Shown in pieces: positions 17,226-25,535 of a DNA stretch of 37,688 nucleotides. The first letter of the stretch is position 1. The number at the start of each line of letters is the position of its first letter. Below the pieces are notes generated by a model. The model saw nothing but the letters and a program-made list of their open reading frames with translations. It was not told where the DNA came from and made no database searches. A program made the translations under genes and the position numbers. Location: the NCBI GenBank assembly GCA_016193045.1, contig JACPSW010000118.1:1-37688 (forward strand). The letters run 5' to 3'. The DNA is from Candidatus Rokuibacteriota bacterium (GTDB lineage: Bacteria; Methylomirabilota; Methylomirabilia; Rokubacteriales; CSP1-6).

Positions 17226-17357
17226 TTAGAGCGTGACAAATGGCGGGCCGGGTGGGGCGACGCACCCGGTAGGCCTGCCAGATCTGGCGCCACTCGGCCT
17301 GGGTGGGCTGGCCGCCGGCGAGCGCGGCGCCTCGAAGCGAGCAAGCACTTCACCCAT
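17226..17357 (-). CDS. Possible 43-residue ORF, decayed (uncertain)
   Basis: On the - strand a strong GGAGGTGA ribosome binding site precedes ATG 17357 and MGEVLARFEAP. The rest (Pro/Ser/Arg/Gly-rich) looks like an out-of-frame reading. A neighbouring frame reads GGQPTQAEWRQIWQAYR, which looks more like protein. This suggests a short gene damaged by a frameshift. Nothing else convincing was seen in 17115-17470, which includes a low-GC patch at about 17140-17235. Confidence 0.25.
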   Translation of the reverse strand: MGEVLARFEAPRSPAASPPRPSGARSGRPTGCVAPPGPPFVTL

Positions 17358-17470
17358 GGGGCTCACCTCCTTCCTGTGCGGTGGTGTGCCCCGGAGCCAG
17401 AGGGGATCAGATTCGGGCGGTACCAGAATTGTGGGAATTATGGTAGTCTCTAGAAGACGGAGGTGGAACG

Positions 17471-17743
17471 ATGGTGCGTAAGGTCTCGGCGATGGCAGTC
17501 CGCGACAGGCTGGGCCAGCTCCTCGAGGAGGTCTACTACAAGGGGGATGCCGTGATCATCGAGCGGGCCGGCCGGCCGATGGCCGTGCTGGTCCCGCCGG
17601 CGGAGTACGAGCGCCTGCGCGCGAGCCGGGCCAAGCGCTTCCAGGTCTACGAGCGCATCAAGGCGCGGACGAAGCGCATTCCCGGGGCGAAGCTCGATCG
17701 CGCCATTGAGGAAGGAATGAGGGCGGCCCGGGGCGGGCGGTGA
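17471..17743 (+). CDS. Phd/YefM-type antitoxin
   Basis: The 90-residue protein has the Phd/YefM fold pattern: VSAMAVRDRLGQLLEEVYYK near the N-terminus, then GDAVIIERAGRPMAVLVPP and EYERLRASR. Proteins of this family bind DNA through the N-terminus and neutralise a toxin with the C-terminal tail. GGAGGTGGAACG before ATG 17471 is a good ribosome binding site. Its TGA overlaps the GTG of the PIN gene (GTGA). Such pairs usually repress their own promoter; none is confidently visible here. Confidence 0.85.
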   Translation: MVRKVSAMAVRDRLGQLLEEVYYKGDAVIIERAGRPMAVLVPPAEYERLRASRAKRFQVYERIKARTKRIPGAKLDRAIEEGMRAARGGR

Positions 17744-18162
17744 TCCGCGCCGTCCTCGACACGAACCAGTATGTCAGCATGGCGATCAAGGCGGGCGGCA
17801 CTGCCGACCGGCTGCTCGCCGCCTGGCGGGAAGAGCGGTTCGTCCTCCTCCTGTCGCCACCGATCCTCGACGAGATCATCCGGGTGCTCCGATATCCTCG
17901 CCTCCGGCGCCTCATCCGCCTCACGCCCGCCGAGCTTGACGGGCTGATCGAAAGCCTCCTGCTGGATGCCGAGCTGACCCCGGGCCGCCTGGCGGTCCAC
18001 GTCATCACCCGCGACCCGAGCGACAACATGTTTCTGGCCTGCGCCGTCGAGGGGCGGGCGGACTATATCGTCTCGGGCGACCAGGATCTCCTGACTCTGG
18101 AGAGCCATCAGGGGATCCCCATCGTGACGGCCGCAGAGTTCCTCCGGATTCTGGCGCGGTAG
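17740..18162 (+). CDS. PIN-domain toxin (ribonuclease)
   Basis: The 140-residue product has the acidic PIN residues in order: D7 (VLDTN), E45 (LDEI), D92 and D95 (RDPSDN), and D114/D116 (SGDQDLL). It matches the family of putative toxin components with a PIN domain, which cleave RNA using Mg2+ or Mn2+. The GTG start overlaps the antitoxin stop, so toxin translation is likely tied to antitoxin translation. All key acidic residues are present, so it may be active. The RNA target cannot be told from sequence. Confidence 0.88.
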   Translation: MIRAVLDTNQYVSMAIKAGGTADRLLAAWREERFVLLLSPPILDEIIRVLRYPRLRRLIRLTPAELDGLIESLLLDAELTPGRLAVHVITRDPSDNMFLACAVEGRADYIVSGDQDLLTLESHQGIPIVTAAEFLRILAR

Positions 18163-18506
18163 CCCTCTGGATCCAGCCCGGTCTTTGCGGGAATCGGGTG
18201 GGCGGGAGGGGGCGGCGAGGCCGCCGCACGGACAGGAGGGATGGTCCGCCCACGCTGGCCAAGGTCGGCAGACTGTTTGGTCTGGAGGCGACCTTGTTTG
18301 CTCTACCGCTGAAAGGTGGTTTAGTCTAACTACGAGGGGCATATGCCCTTGGATTGTGTATTCGCGTTCTGTATCAGGGAAGGTAAGAATGGGCAGATGG
18401 TCACCCGCTCCGGCTCGTGTCCCGCAGGATCGCCGGGCGTGGCCCACGCACGCCGCGTCCGAGAATGGCTTTTATGTCGACTACGCTCTCTCCGCTCATG
18501 GTGAGA
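18163..18506. other. Intergenic stretch with two palindromes
   Basis: No convincing gene was seen here. A hairpin GGCGGC-GAG-GCCGCC at 18211-18225 could end transcription of the toxin gene, although no T run follows. A perfect 12-bp palindrome GGGCATATGCCC lies at 18337-18348 in a lower-GC patch. A 44-codon + strand frame from 18389 has a fair ribosome binding site, but its composition is not protein-like. Confidence 0.5.
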
Positions 18507-18671
18507 CTAGCGGGGCTGGTTGAGGACTTTCCGCACTTCGAGGAACGTAGCCGCGCCGACCGCCTCGACGCGCTCGAGGATCCGGTGGATCCGGTAGGTG
18601 ATGTAGCCTAACACCACGACTTCTAATCCCACCAGGGCGAGCATTGCCGCCAGGAACCAATGCTCAGTCAT
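18507..18671 (-). CDS. Small single-pass membrane protein
   Basis: ATG 18671 opens a 54-residue frame: MTEHWFLAAMLALVGLEVVV, then LGYITYRIHRILERVEAVGA and ATFLEVRKVLNQPR. It has one hydrophobic segment (about residues 6-24) followed by an amphipathic charged tail. It lies 35 bases after the GH15 gene in the same direction and may be the last member of that run. No family is recognised. GGGGA before the ATG could be a weak ribosome binding site. Confidence 0.55.
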   Translation of the reverse strand: MTEHWFLAAMLALVGLEVVVLGYITYRIHRILERVEAVGAATFLEVRKVLNQPR

Positions 18672-18706
18672 CTTGTCCCCAATTCTGATGCGGTCCGATC
18701 CACGTG

Positions 18707-20725
18707 TCAACGTCCAGAATCGGATACATGCTCCGCGTGGGGGCGGCCGCACTCGGGGCAGGCGGTGAAGCCCAGGTACTTCCGGGTGTAATCCAGATAG
18801 GCGATCACGTACTCGGCGTGGCTCCAGACCAGCGGGGAGACGGAGAGCGGCCCGCCCTCCCGCGGATGGATCTGCTCGGCCAGGACGCCCGAGGGGAGCG
18901 CGTGGGCCGAGACCCATTCGAGCAGCTCCCGCGCCGGCTGGAGCTCGTCGAGCGTCGTGGCCCGCGCGATGTGATGCTGGGCGAGCCAGAGGGTGCAGAT
19001 GAACCAGGGGTTGCCGGGCACCGTCGGGCTGGCGGGCTCCACGGCCTGATAGCGGTCCCCCTGGTAGCGGGCGACGCCGCCCACCGACGTCCTGATCCGG
19101 ATCGTGTCCGCCACCGCCTGCATGGTCTTCACCACCTTGGGGTCGGCCGGCTCGTAGGCGCCGAAGGCGAAGCAGCCAAAGAGGCTCGCGTCCACCGTCA
19201 GGTCCACGTCGAAGGAGCCGTCGGGGAGGGGGGAGATCATCCGGGCGAAGCGGCCGCTCTTCTCCTGCCAGAGGTGGGCGTCCATCCCCTTCCTGATCTC
19301 GGCGGCGACCGCCTCGTAATGGTCCGCGCGGTCCGTTTCGCCGAAGGCGCGCGCGAAGGCGGCGGCCGCCCGGAGACCTCCGTGGACGGCCCCCGTGGTG
19401 AACGTCAGGATCCCCTGCCGCTCCTCCCAGAGGTCGTAGGAGGGCAGCGGGAGCCCCGTCTCCTGGTCGCGGTACATCACCATGAACTCGGCGGCGCGCA
19501 TGATCAGCGGCCGGTAGAGGATCTTGATGAACTCCGTGTTCCTGAAGACGGCGTAGTGGTGCCAGAGCGCCCAGATGACGAGGGCCGTCTCATCCTCCTG
19601 GATAGGGATCTGGGGCTGGCCGTCTTTGACCCAGGGATGCCAGGAAGAGGCCAGCGAGCCGTCCGCGTTGTACTTGTGGAGGAAGTACCCCTCGTCGCGG
19701 ATGATCTCGCGACAGAAGAAAAAGAAGCGCTTGGTCAGCTCGAAGTAGCCCGCCCGGTCGAGCGCGTAGGCGACGCGCGCGCCGTCCCGGGGCCAGAGGT
19801 AGCTGTAGGTGTCTCGTCCGCGCTGGAGGGTCTCCGAGTCGATGGCGGCCACGATGGCGCCGTTGTTGTCGATGTGGGAGCGGATGATGAGAAGGCTCCG
19901 CCGGTAGAGCCGGTGGCAGCCGGGGGACAGGTCGGATTTGTCGCCGCTCCCGGCGCAGCGGGTCCAGAGGCTCCAGTAGGCCGCGGTGCGGGAGAGCAGG
20001 AGCTCGGGGGTCTTCTCCATCGTGAGCTGATTCAGGATGCGGACGTCCCGGTGGCTCTGTCCTGCCGCGATCCAGTAGAAGCATTCGCCCCGCCCACCGG
20101 GCTCCAGGCCCACCGAGACTCCGATCGTTGAATCGACCGACCCCTCGGCGATGGGGTTGCCGCCGAGGACGCCGTCCTCCGCGTCCCGCCAGGTGCCCTC
20201 GAGGCCGTCGTAGGCCTTGACGCCGGTGGCGAACTGCTCCACCCCTGCTATCCCGCGGACCGACAGGTTGGCGAGGAAGTACCGCTGGCGCTTGTAGTGG
20301 ATGACGCAGCGCAGACGCGGGTCGTAGAGCGCGGTATCCCCGATGTCGTTGCCGCTGATGCGGAAGTCGTGGTGGAAGAAGAGGCGGACCTCCCGGCGCG
20401 TCTGGCGCCGGTTGAAAATCGTGATGCGCCGGATATAGACGTTCTCGTGGAAATCCACGGCGTCGTGGCACTCAAGAGTGAGGCCCAGCCCGGCGTGGCG
20501 CGCGGTGACGCGGGTGACCAGGGTGTCGTCCTGATAGTCCAGCGCCAGCTCCCACCCCTCGCCGACCCAGGAGAACTCGCCGTCCACCCAGACGCCGAAG
20601 CGGAAGGGGAAGTTGACGACGTGGTTCTCCCCCCCGATCACGGGGTAGAACAGGTCCCGGATCTGGTAGGATCGGTCGAGCCCCACCAGCAGGGCGCCGT
20701 TGGCGAGCGGGATGTCCCGCGGCAC
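18707..20725 (-). CDS. Glycoside hydrolase family 15 (glucoamylase/trehalase-like)
   Basis: This is a 672-residue protein from GTG 20725, two bases after the dienelactone hydrolase stop. The N-terminal half (LVGLDRSYQIRDLFYPVIGG) is the beta-sandwich seen before the (alpha/alpha)6 barrel in bacterial GH15. The barrel has DTYSYLWPRDGARVAYALD, then QEDETALVIWALWHH with the likely acid Glu, and near the end AEQIHPREGG with PLVWSHAEYV, the usual site of the second catalytic Glu. Family members hydrolyse alpha-glucans or trehalose; the substrate cannot be told here. There is no signal peptide, so it is probably cytoplasmic. It ends with a CPEC motif. Confidence 0.9.
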   Translation of the reverse strand: MPRDIPLANGALLVGLDRSYQIRDLFYPVIGGENHVVNFPFRFGVWVDGEFSWVGEGWELALDYQDDTLVTRVTARHAGLGLTLECHDAVDFHENVYIRRITIFNRRQTRREVRLFFHHDFRISGNDIGDTALYDPRLRCVIHYKRQRYFLANLSVRGIAGVEQFATGVKAYDGLEGTWRDAEDGVLGGNPIAEGSVDSTIGVSVGLEPGGRGECFYWIAAGQSHRDVRILNQLTMEKTPELLLSRTAAYWSLWTRCAGSGDKSDLSPGCHRLYRRSLLIIRSHIDNNGAIVAAIDSETLQRGRDTYSYLWPRDGARVAYALDRAGYFELTKRFFFFCREIIRDEGYFLHKYNADGSLASSWHPWVKDGQPQIPIQEDETALVIWALWHHYAVFRNTEFIKILYRPLIMRAAEFMVMYRDQETGLPLPSYDLWEERQGILTFTTGAVHGGLRAAAAFARAFGETDRADHYEAVAAEIRKGMDAHLWQEKSGRFARMISPLPDGSFDVDLTVDASLFGCFAFGAYEPADPKVVKTMQAVADTIRIRTSVGGVARYQGDRYQAVEPASPTVPGNPWFICTLWLAQHHIARATTLDELQPARELLEWVSAHALPSGVLAEQIHPREGGPLSVSPLVWSHAEYVIAYLDYTRKYLGFTACPECGRPHAEHVSDSGR

Positions 20726-20727
20726 TC

Positions 20728-21408
20728 TTAACCCTTGAGATGTTTGGCGAAGAGGTCGAGCGTGCGGCGCCAGGCGTCCTGAGCCTCCGTCGGGCGATGG
20801 ACATCCTTCCGCGTATCGTTGAAGAACCCGTGTGGGGCCCCCGGATAGATCTTCACCTCCCCGGCCTTCCCGAGCTTCTTGAGCGTCGCCTCGAGCCGCT
20901 TGACGTCGTCCTTGGTGATCCAGACGTCCGCGTCGCCGTAGACGTACAGGATCGGGCAGGCCAGGTTCTTGAGCGTGGCCTCGTCGGGGATCTCGCCGTA
21001 GTAGGGCGCGGCGGCCCGGATGTCCTTGGTGCGGCAGGGGAGCAGGAGCGCGTAGGAGCCGCCCATGCAGAAGCCGGTGACCCCGATGCGGTCCCCCCGG
21101 ACCTCCTTCATGCTCCGGAGGTGCGCCACGGCGCCCAGCAGGTCCTTGACGGCGTCCTCGCGGCTGAGGGCCCCCATCAGCTTGCTGGCCTCGTTGGGAT
21201 CCGCCGTGACCTTGCCGTGGTAGAGGTCCGGGGCAAGGGCCACGTACCCTTCGCGCCCGTACCGCTCGGCCATGTCCTTGATGTGGTCGTTGAGCCCCCA
21301 CCACTCCTGGATCACGATCACCGCCGGCGAGGGCCCCGCGCCCTTCGGCTTGGCCAGATACGCCCCGACCCGGTGCCCGTTCCGCGTGAACTCGATCGTG
21401 TCGCCCAT
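20728..21408 (-). CDS. Dienelactone hydrolase family protein
   Basis: The 226-residue alpha/beta hydrolase starts at ATG 21408, which overlaps the stop of the CBS protein gene as TAATG. The triad can be placed as C114 (TGFCMGG), D159 or D161 (YGDADVW) and H193 (APHGFFND), with E35 (QEWWGL) in the position that tunes the Cys in this family. Members cleave dienelactones from aromatic degradation, but many act on other esters, and no other aromatic genes are nearby. The function is thus only family-level. Confidence 0.9.
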   Translation of the reverse strand: MGDTIEFTRNGHRVGAYLAKPKGAGPSPAVIVIQEWWGLNDHIKDMAERYGREGYVALAPDLYHGKVTADPNEASKLMGALSREDAVKDLLGAVAHLRSMKEVRGDRIGVTGFCMGGSYALLLPCRTKDIRAAAPYYGEIPDEATLKNLACPILYVYGDADVWITKDDVKRLEATLKKLGKAGEVKIYPGAPHGFFNDTRKDVHRPTEAQDAWRRTLDLFAKHLKG

Positions 21409-22640
21409 TATGGTCCTTCCTTTCTGATCTTGATGGCGACGACCCTGCGCTCGTCGGCTTCCAGCACGGTCACGTGGAACCGGCCGACCCTGAACTCCTC
21501 GCCCATCCGCGGGAGCCGGTGGAGCGTGGCCAGAATCATCCCGGCCACCGTCTCGTAGTCGCCCGTGGGAAGCTCCCACTCGAGGCTCTCGTTGATCTCC
21601 TGGATGCCGACCCTGCCCGCGACCCGATAACTCCCGTCGGGCAGGCGCTCGATCAGCGCCGGGGTGGGCTCCCCCTCATCCCGGATCTCCCCGACGATCT
21701 GCTCGACAATGTCCTCCACGGTGACGATGCCGACGCTGCCCCCGTACTCGTCCACCACCACCGCCAGCTGGATCCGCGCCTTCTGCATCTCCCGGAGGAG
21801 GTCGTCGATCCGCTTGGTCTCCGGCACGAAGGAGGGTGGGCGCATGACGGCCTTCAGGGTCTCGACCTCGGCCCCGCGCCTGAGGAAGTCCATGGCCGTC
21901 ACCAGGCCCACCAGGTTGTCGATGCGGTCCCTGAAGAGCGGCAGGCGCGAGTGCCCCCGCTCCCGGATGAGGGCGATCGCCTCCTCGGGGGCGGCGGTTT
22001 CCCGGAGGGCCACGACATCCACCAGAGGGACCATGACCTCCCGCACCATCGTCTCCCCCAGGGAGAAGATCTTGTCGATCATCTCCGCCTCCTGGGTGGT
22101 GACGTCCGCTTCCTCGGGCTCCATCTGGAGGACGAGCTTGAGCTCCTCGCGGGAGACGAAGTGCCGGACTTGCTCGCGCCGCCGGCCGAAGAGCATCAGG
22201 ACTCCATCCACGATCTTGCTCGCCGACCACGTCAGCGGCCCCAGCAGCCAGGCCGACCAGGTCAGCGGCCGGAAGAGGCGGAGGATCAACCCCGTCGCCC
22301 ACTGCTGGGCGATCGCCTTCGGGATGATCTCGCCGATGACCAGCATGATCGGGGTCAGCACGAGCGTCACCACCAGGGCCGCGGCCGCCCCGAGGCGGGG
22401 GAGGAGCGCCCAGGTGGCCACCGCGGACGCGACGATGTGGGCCACGGGGACCCCCATCTTGGCCGCCGAGAGGAGCCATTGCGGGCTCGAGAAGGCTTCG
22501 AGGTAACGCCCCGCTACCCGGTGCCCCCCTTCGGCCAGGTGGCGGAGCCTGATCCGATTGGCGGCGACAAAGGCCATCTCGGCGGCCGAGAAGAACGCCG
22601 TCGCGAGGAGCGCGGCCAGGATCACCCAGGCCGAGGTCAT
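21408..22640 (-). CDS. CNNM/CorC-type membrane protein with CBS pair (1)
   Basis: The 410-residue protein has an N-terminal membrane domain (DUF21/CNNM type, about residues 1-150, with FFSAAEMAFVAANR and VIGEIIPKAIAQQ), then a CBS pair (about 200-325, with REVMVPLVDVV and VVVDEYGGSVGIVTVEDIVE) and a C-terminal transporter-associated domain. Proteins of this type are linked to Mg2+ or Co2+ transport and resistance. It is a paralogue of the next gene and overlaps it by 4 bases. Confidence 0.9.
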   Translation of the reverse strand: MTSAWVILAALLATAFFSAAEMAFVAANRIRLRHLAEGGHRVAGRYLEAFSSPQWLLSAAKMGVPVAHIVASAVATWALLPRLGAAAALVVTLVLTPIMLVIGEIIPKAIAQQWATGLILRLFRPLTWSAWLLGPLTWSASKIVDGVLMLFGRRREQVRHFVSREELKLVLQMEPEEADVTTQEAEMIDKIFSLGETMVREVMVPLVDVVALRETAAPEEAIALIRERGHSRLPLFRDRIDNLVGLVTAMDFLRRGAEVETLKAVMRPPSFVPETKRIDDLLREMQKARIQLAVVVDEYGGSVGIVTVEDIVEQIVGEIRDEGEPTPALIERLPDGSYRVAGRVGIQEINESLEWELPTGDYETVAGMILATLHRLPRMGEEFRVGRFHVTVLEADERRVVAIKIRKEGP

Positions 22641-23905
22641 CGGGGCGCCCCCTCGGGAGCGGGTCTCCGGCGGGTCACGAGGACCTCGACGACGCGCGTG
22701 CGTTCCACCCGCTCCACCGTTACCGTCGCCTCGCCGGTCTCGATGCGCTCGCCGCGGTGGGGGATCCGCCCGAAGAGATCGAGCACCCAGCCCGCCACGG
22801 TGGCGTAGTTCTCGCTCGAGAGCTGGAGCCCGGTGGCGGCGTTCAGCTCGTCGACGGGGAGCTTGCCCGAGACCCTGAACGTGCGGGCATCCACGGCCTG
22901 GATCAGCCGCTCCTCCACGTCGAACTCGTCGGCGATCTCCCCGACCAGCTCTTCCACGATGTCTTCGAGGGTGACGAGGCCGGACGTGCTCCCGTACTCG
23001 TCCACCACGATCGCCATGTGGAGCTTCTTGGCCTGGAACTCCTTGAGGAGCGCGTGCACCCGCTTGGACTCGGGGACGAAGTACGGCGGGTGGAGGTAGG
23101 CGCGCAGGTCGAAGTCCGGCGGGATCCCGCGGACGTAGGCCAGGAGGTCCCTCGTGTAGAGGATGCCGACGATCTGGTCGATGCTCTCGGCGTACACGGG
23201 GACCCGGGAGTGGAGGTGTTCCCGTAGCGATTCGAGGATCTTCTGAGGCGGCGTCGAAAGCGCCAGGCAGAACATGTCGGGGCGGGGGACCATGACCGCC
23301 TTGACGAGGATGTCCTCCAGCTCGAGCGCCCTGTGGATCATCTCGCGCTCGTCCCGCTCCACGACCCCTTCCCGCACGCCCACGTCTACGAGGGTGTGCA
23401 GCTCCTCGGTGGTGAGGAGCGGCTCGGGCCGCTCACCTCCAAGGGCGCGAAGCGTGATGGCGGTGAGCCCGCCGAGCACCGAGCGCACGGGAGCCAGCAG
23501 GACGGAGAGCCAGGCGACCGGGCGGCTGACCCACGCCGCGAAGCGCCGGGGGCTCTCCAGGGCCAGGGTCATCGGGAGGACCTCGGTGAAGACCGTGATG
23601 AAGAAGAGCATGGCGCCGATGGCCACGGCCAGCCCCCACGGGCCGAAGAGCTCCTGGGCCACGAAGGCGGCCAGGGCTGAGGCGCCGATGTCGATCAGCG
23701 TGATACCTACGAGCAGCGTCACGAGCAGCTCATGGGGGCGGGTCAGGAGGGGCGCCAGAGTGTCGGGGGCCTCCTCGGCCTCCGCCAGGCGCCGGAGCCG
23801 GAGCCGTCCCAGCGAGAAGTACGCCGCCTCGGCCCCGTTCAGGAGGGCGGAGAAGCCGAGGAGCAGGGCGAGGCCCGCGAGCCCGAGGAGGAGCGAGCTA
23901 TCCAT
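22637..23905 (-). CDS. CNNM/CorC-type membrane protein with CBS pair (2)
   Basis: The 422-residue protein has the same layout as its downstream neighbour: a membrane domain with SALLNGAEAAYFSLGRLRLR and FTEVLPMTLALESPRR, a CBS pair with VKAVMVPRPDMF and VVDEYGSTSGLVTLEDIVEE, and the C-terminal domain ENYATVAGWVLDLFGRIPHR. Tandem paralogues may form a heteromeric transporter (inference). Overlaps of 8 bases with thiL and 4 with the next gene suggest one transcript. Confidence 0.9.
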   Translation of the reverse strand: MDSSLLLGLAGLALLLGFSALLNGAEAAYFSLGRLRLRRLAEAEEAPDTLAPLLTRPHELLVTLLVGITLIDIGASALAAFVAQELFGPWGLAVAIGAMLFFITVFTEVLPMTLALESPRRFAAWVSRPVAWLSVLLAPVRSVLGGLTAITLRALGGERPEPLLTTEELHTLVDVGVREGVVERDEREMIHRALELEDILVKAVMVPRPDMFCLALSTPPQKILESLREHLHSRVPVYAESIDQIVGILYTRDLLAYVRGIPPDFDLRAYLHPPYFVPESKRVHALLKEFQAKKLHMAIVVDEYGSTSGLVTLEDIVEELVGEIADEFDVEERLIQAVDARTFRVSGKLPVDELNAATGLQLSSENYATVAGWVLDLFGRIPHRGERIETGEATVTVERVERTRVVEVLVTRRRPAPEGAPR

Positions 23906-24908
23906 GGAAGTGCTCGTAGCCGTGCCCGACGTCCACGGCGCGGCCCTCCGCGTCCAGGAACGTGACGCCCGGCGCTCCGTCGGAGATCTCCCCGATCACC
24001 GTGACCGCGGCGCCCGTCGCCGATCCGAGGCTCGTGGCGATGACCTCCGCCGCCGAGCGTTCCATGGTGAACAGCAGCTCGAAGTCCTCACCGCCCGTCG
24101 TCGCGAGCTCCACGGGGTCGAGGCCGAGCGCCTGGGCTACCGCCCTCGCCGACGGCGCCACGGGCAGGCGGGGCAGCGCCACCCGGGCGGCCAGCGCGCT
24201 CTCGGTGGCGATATGGCCCAGGTCGGTGGCCAGGCCGTCCGAGAGGTCGATCATCCCGTGGACTGCGTCGTGGGTCGCCAACCACTTGCCTTCGGCTACC
24301 CGCGCCGCGGGCCGGAGGTGGGCCCGCTCGACCTCATCGAGCACCGGGCCGGGTAAGTCGGGCCGCCGCCCGGCCTCGAGGACCGCCAGGCCGGCCGCCG
24401 AGCGTCCGAGCACGCCGGTCACCGCCACGACGTCTCCGGGGCGGGCGCCGGAGCGGAGGCGCGGTGCGCCCTCGATCTCCCCCAGGAGCGTCACGTTGAC
24501 GATCCAGCCGGCGGGCGAGGCAGAGGTGTCCCCGCCCACCAGCGCGACCCCGTGGGGGGCTGCCGCCGCCGTCAACCCGTCGTAGAACTGGTCTACGTCC
24601 TCCACCTCGGTCTCTTCGGGGCAGGCCAGGGCGACCAGCGCGAACCGGGGCGTGCCTCCCATGGCGGCGATGTCGGAGAGGTTCACCGCCATCGCCTTCC
24701 AGCCGATGTCCGCAGGCCCCGCGGAGCGGCGGCGGAAGTGGATGCCCTCGATCACGAGATCGGTGGTCGCGAGGAGCCAGGCGCCGGCAGTCAGTTGGAG
24801 CACCGCGGTGTCGTCGCCGATCCCCACCCGGACGCCCGGGGCCCCGGATCCGATCGTGCGCCGGATCCGCCGGATGAGGCCCCACTCCCCGAGTCGCTCG
24901 ACCTTCAT
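23898..24908 (-). CDS. thiL: Thiamine-monophosphate kinase
   Basis: ThiL phosphorylates thiamine monophosphate to thiamine diphosphate with ATP. The 336-residue protein has [10 protein letters not shown] near residue 30, the Mg-binding [38 protein letters not shown], and [15 protein letters not shown], all hallmarks of ThiL in the PurM/SelD superfamily. It begins inside the stop of trpG (ATGA). No thiamine riboswitch was recognised nearby. Confidence 0.95.
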   Translation of the reverse strand: MKVERLGEWGLIRRIRRTIGSGAPGVRVGIGDDTAVLQLTAGAWLLATTDLVIEGIHFRRRSAGPADIGWKAMAVNLSDIAAMGGTPRFALVALACPEETEVEDVDQFYDGLTAAAAPHGVALVGGDTSASPAGWIVNVTLLGEIEGAPRLRSGARPGDVVAVTGVLGRSAAGLAVLEAGRRPDLPGPVLDEVERAHLRPAARVAEGKWLATHDAVHGMIDLSDGLATDLGHIATESALAARVALPRLPVAPSARAVAQALGLDPVELATTGGEDFELLFTMERSAAEVIATSLGSATGAAVTVIGEISDGAPGVTFLDAEGRAVDVGHGYEHFHG

Positions 24909-25483
24909 GCCGCGGGGGCGGGCAGCGCGAGGAAGTTGCCCAGGAGCGCTTTCCCCTGGTCGGTCAGGATCGACTCGGGATGGAACTGCACGCCTTCCGC
25001 GGGGAAGCGACGGTGGCGGAGGCCCATGATCTCGCCGTCCTCGGCCCGCGCCGAGATCTCGAGCTCGTCCGGGAACCCGGCCTCGAGGACGGCGAGCGAG
25101 TGGTACCGGGTGGCCGGAAAGCGGGGCGGCAGGCCGCGAAAGACACCGCGCCCGTCGTGGTCGATCTCGGAGGTCTTGCCGTGCATCTGCTTCCTGGCGC
25201 GGCTCACCCGCCCGCCGAAGGCCTGGCCGATGGCCTGGTGGCCGAGGCAGACGCCCAGGATGGGCGTCGTCCGGTGGAAGCGCTTGATCAGCCCGAGGGA
25301 GATCCCCGCGTCGTCGGGGGTCCCCGGGCCCGGGGAGATCACGATCCTCTCGGGCGCAAGGGCAGCGACTTCATCGAGGGTGATCGCGTCGTTCCGGGCG
25401 ACCCGGAGCTCGGCGCCCAGCTCGCCCAGGTACTGGACGAGGTTGTACGTGAAGCTGTCGTAGTTGTCGATTACAAGGATCAT
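24905..25483 (-). CDS. trpG: Glutamine amidotransferase, anthranilate/aminodeoxychorismate synthase subunit II
   Basis: This 192-residue class I amidotransferase has the active Cys at C79 ([15 protein letters not shown]) and H168/E170 (GVQFHPES), with [10 protein letters not shown] before. It supplies ammonia to chorismate for anthranilate or 4-aminodeoxychorismate; one TrpG/PabA often serves both. ATG 25483 fits the family start [20 protein letters not shown]. It lies 52 bases after trpE, which supports the pairing. Confidence 0.94.
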   Translation of the reverse strand: MILVIDNYDSFTYNLVQYLGELGAELRVARNDAITLDEVAALAPERIVISPGPGTPDDAGISLGLIKRFHRTTPILGVCLGHQAIGQAFGGRVSRARKQMHGKTSEIDHDGRGVFRGLPPRFPATRYHSLAVLEAGFPDELEISARAEDGEIMGLRHRRFPAEGVQFHPESILTDQGKALLGNFLALPAPAA

Positions 25484-25535
25484 AGCACCTCGGGGCGCTT
25501 CCGCGCCCGAGGGTCGGCCATCACAAACCGTCTGC

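Noticed and set aside
18389..18523. A 44-codon + strand ORF with GGGAAGG upstream
   Set aside because: The composition is not protein-like, the end overlaps the opposite-strand small membrane protein gene, and no related frame is known to me.
18704..20131. A 475-codon + strand frame opposite the GH15 gene
   Set aside because: Long antisense frames are common in GC-rich genes. It has no recognisable family features, and the GH15 protein on the other strand is clear.
24909..25000. A TPP riboswitch for thiL
   Set aside because: thiL lies inside an overlapping gene run, and no TPP riboswitch motif was recognised upstream.
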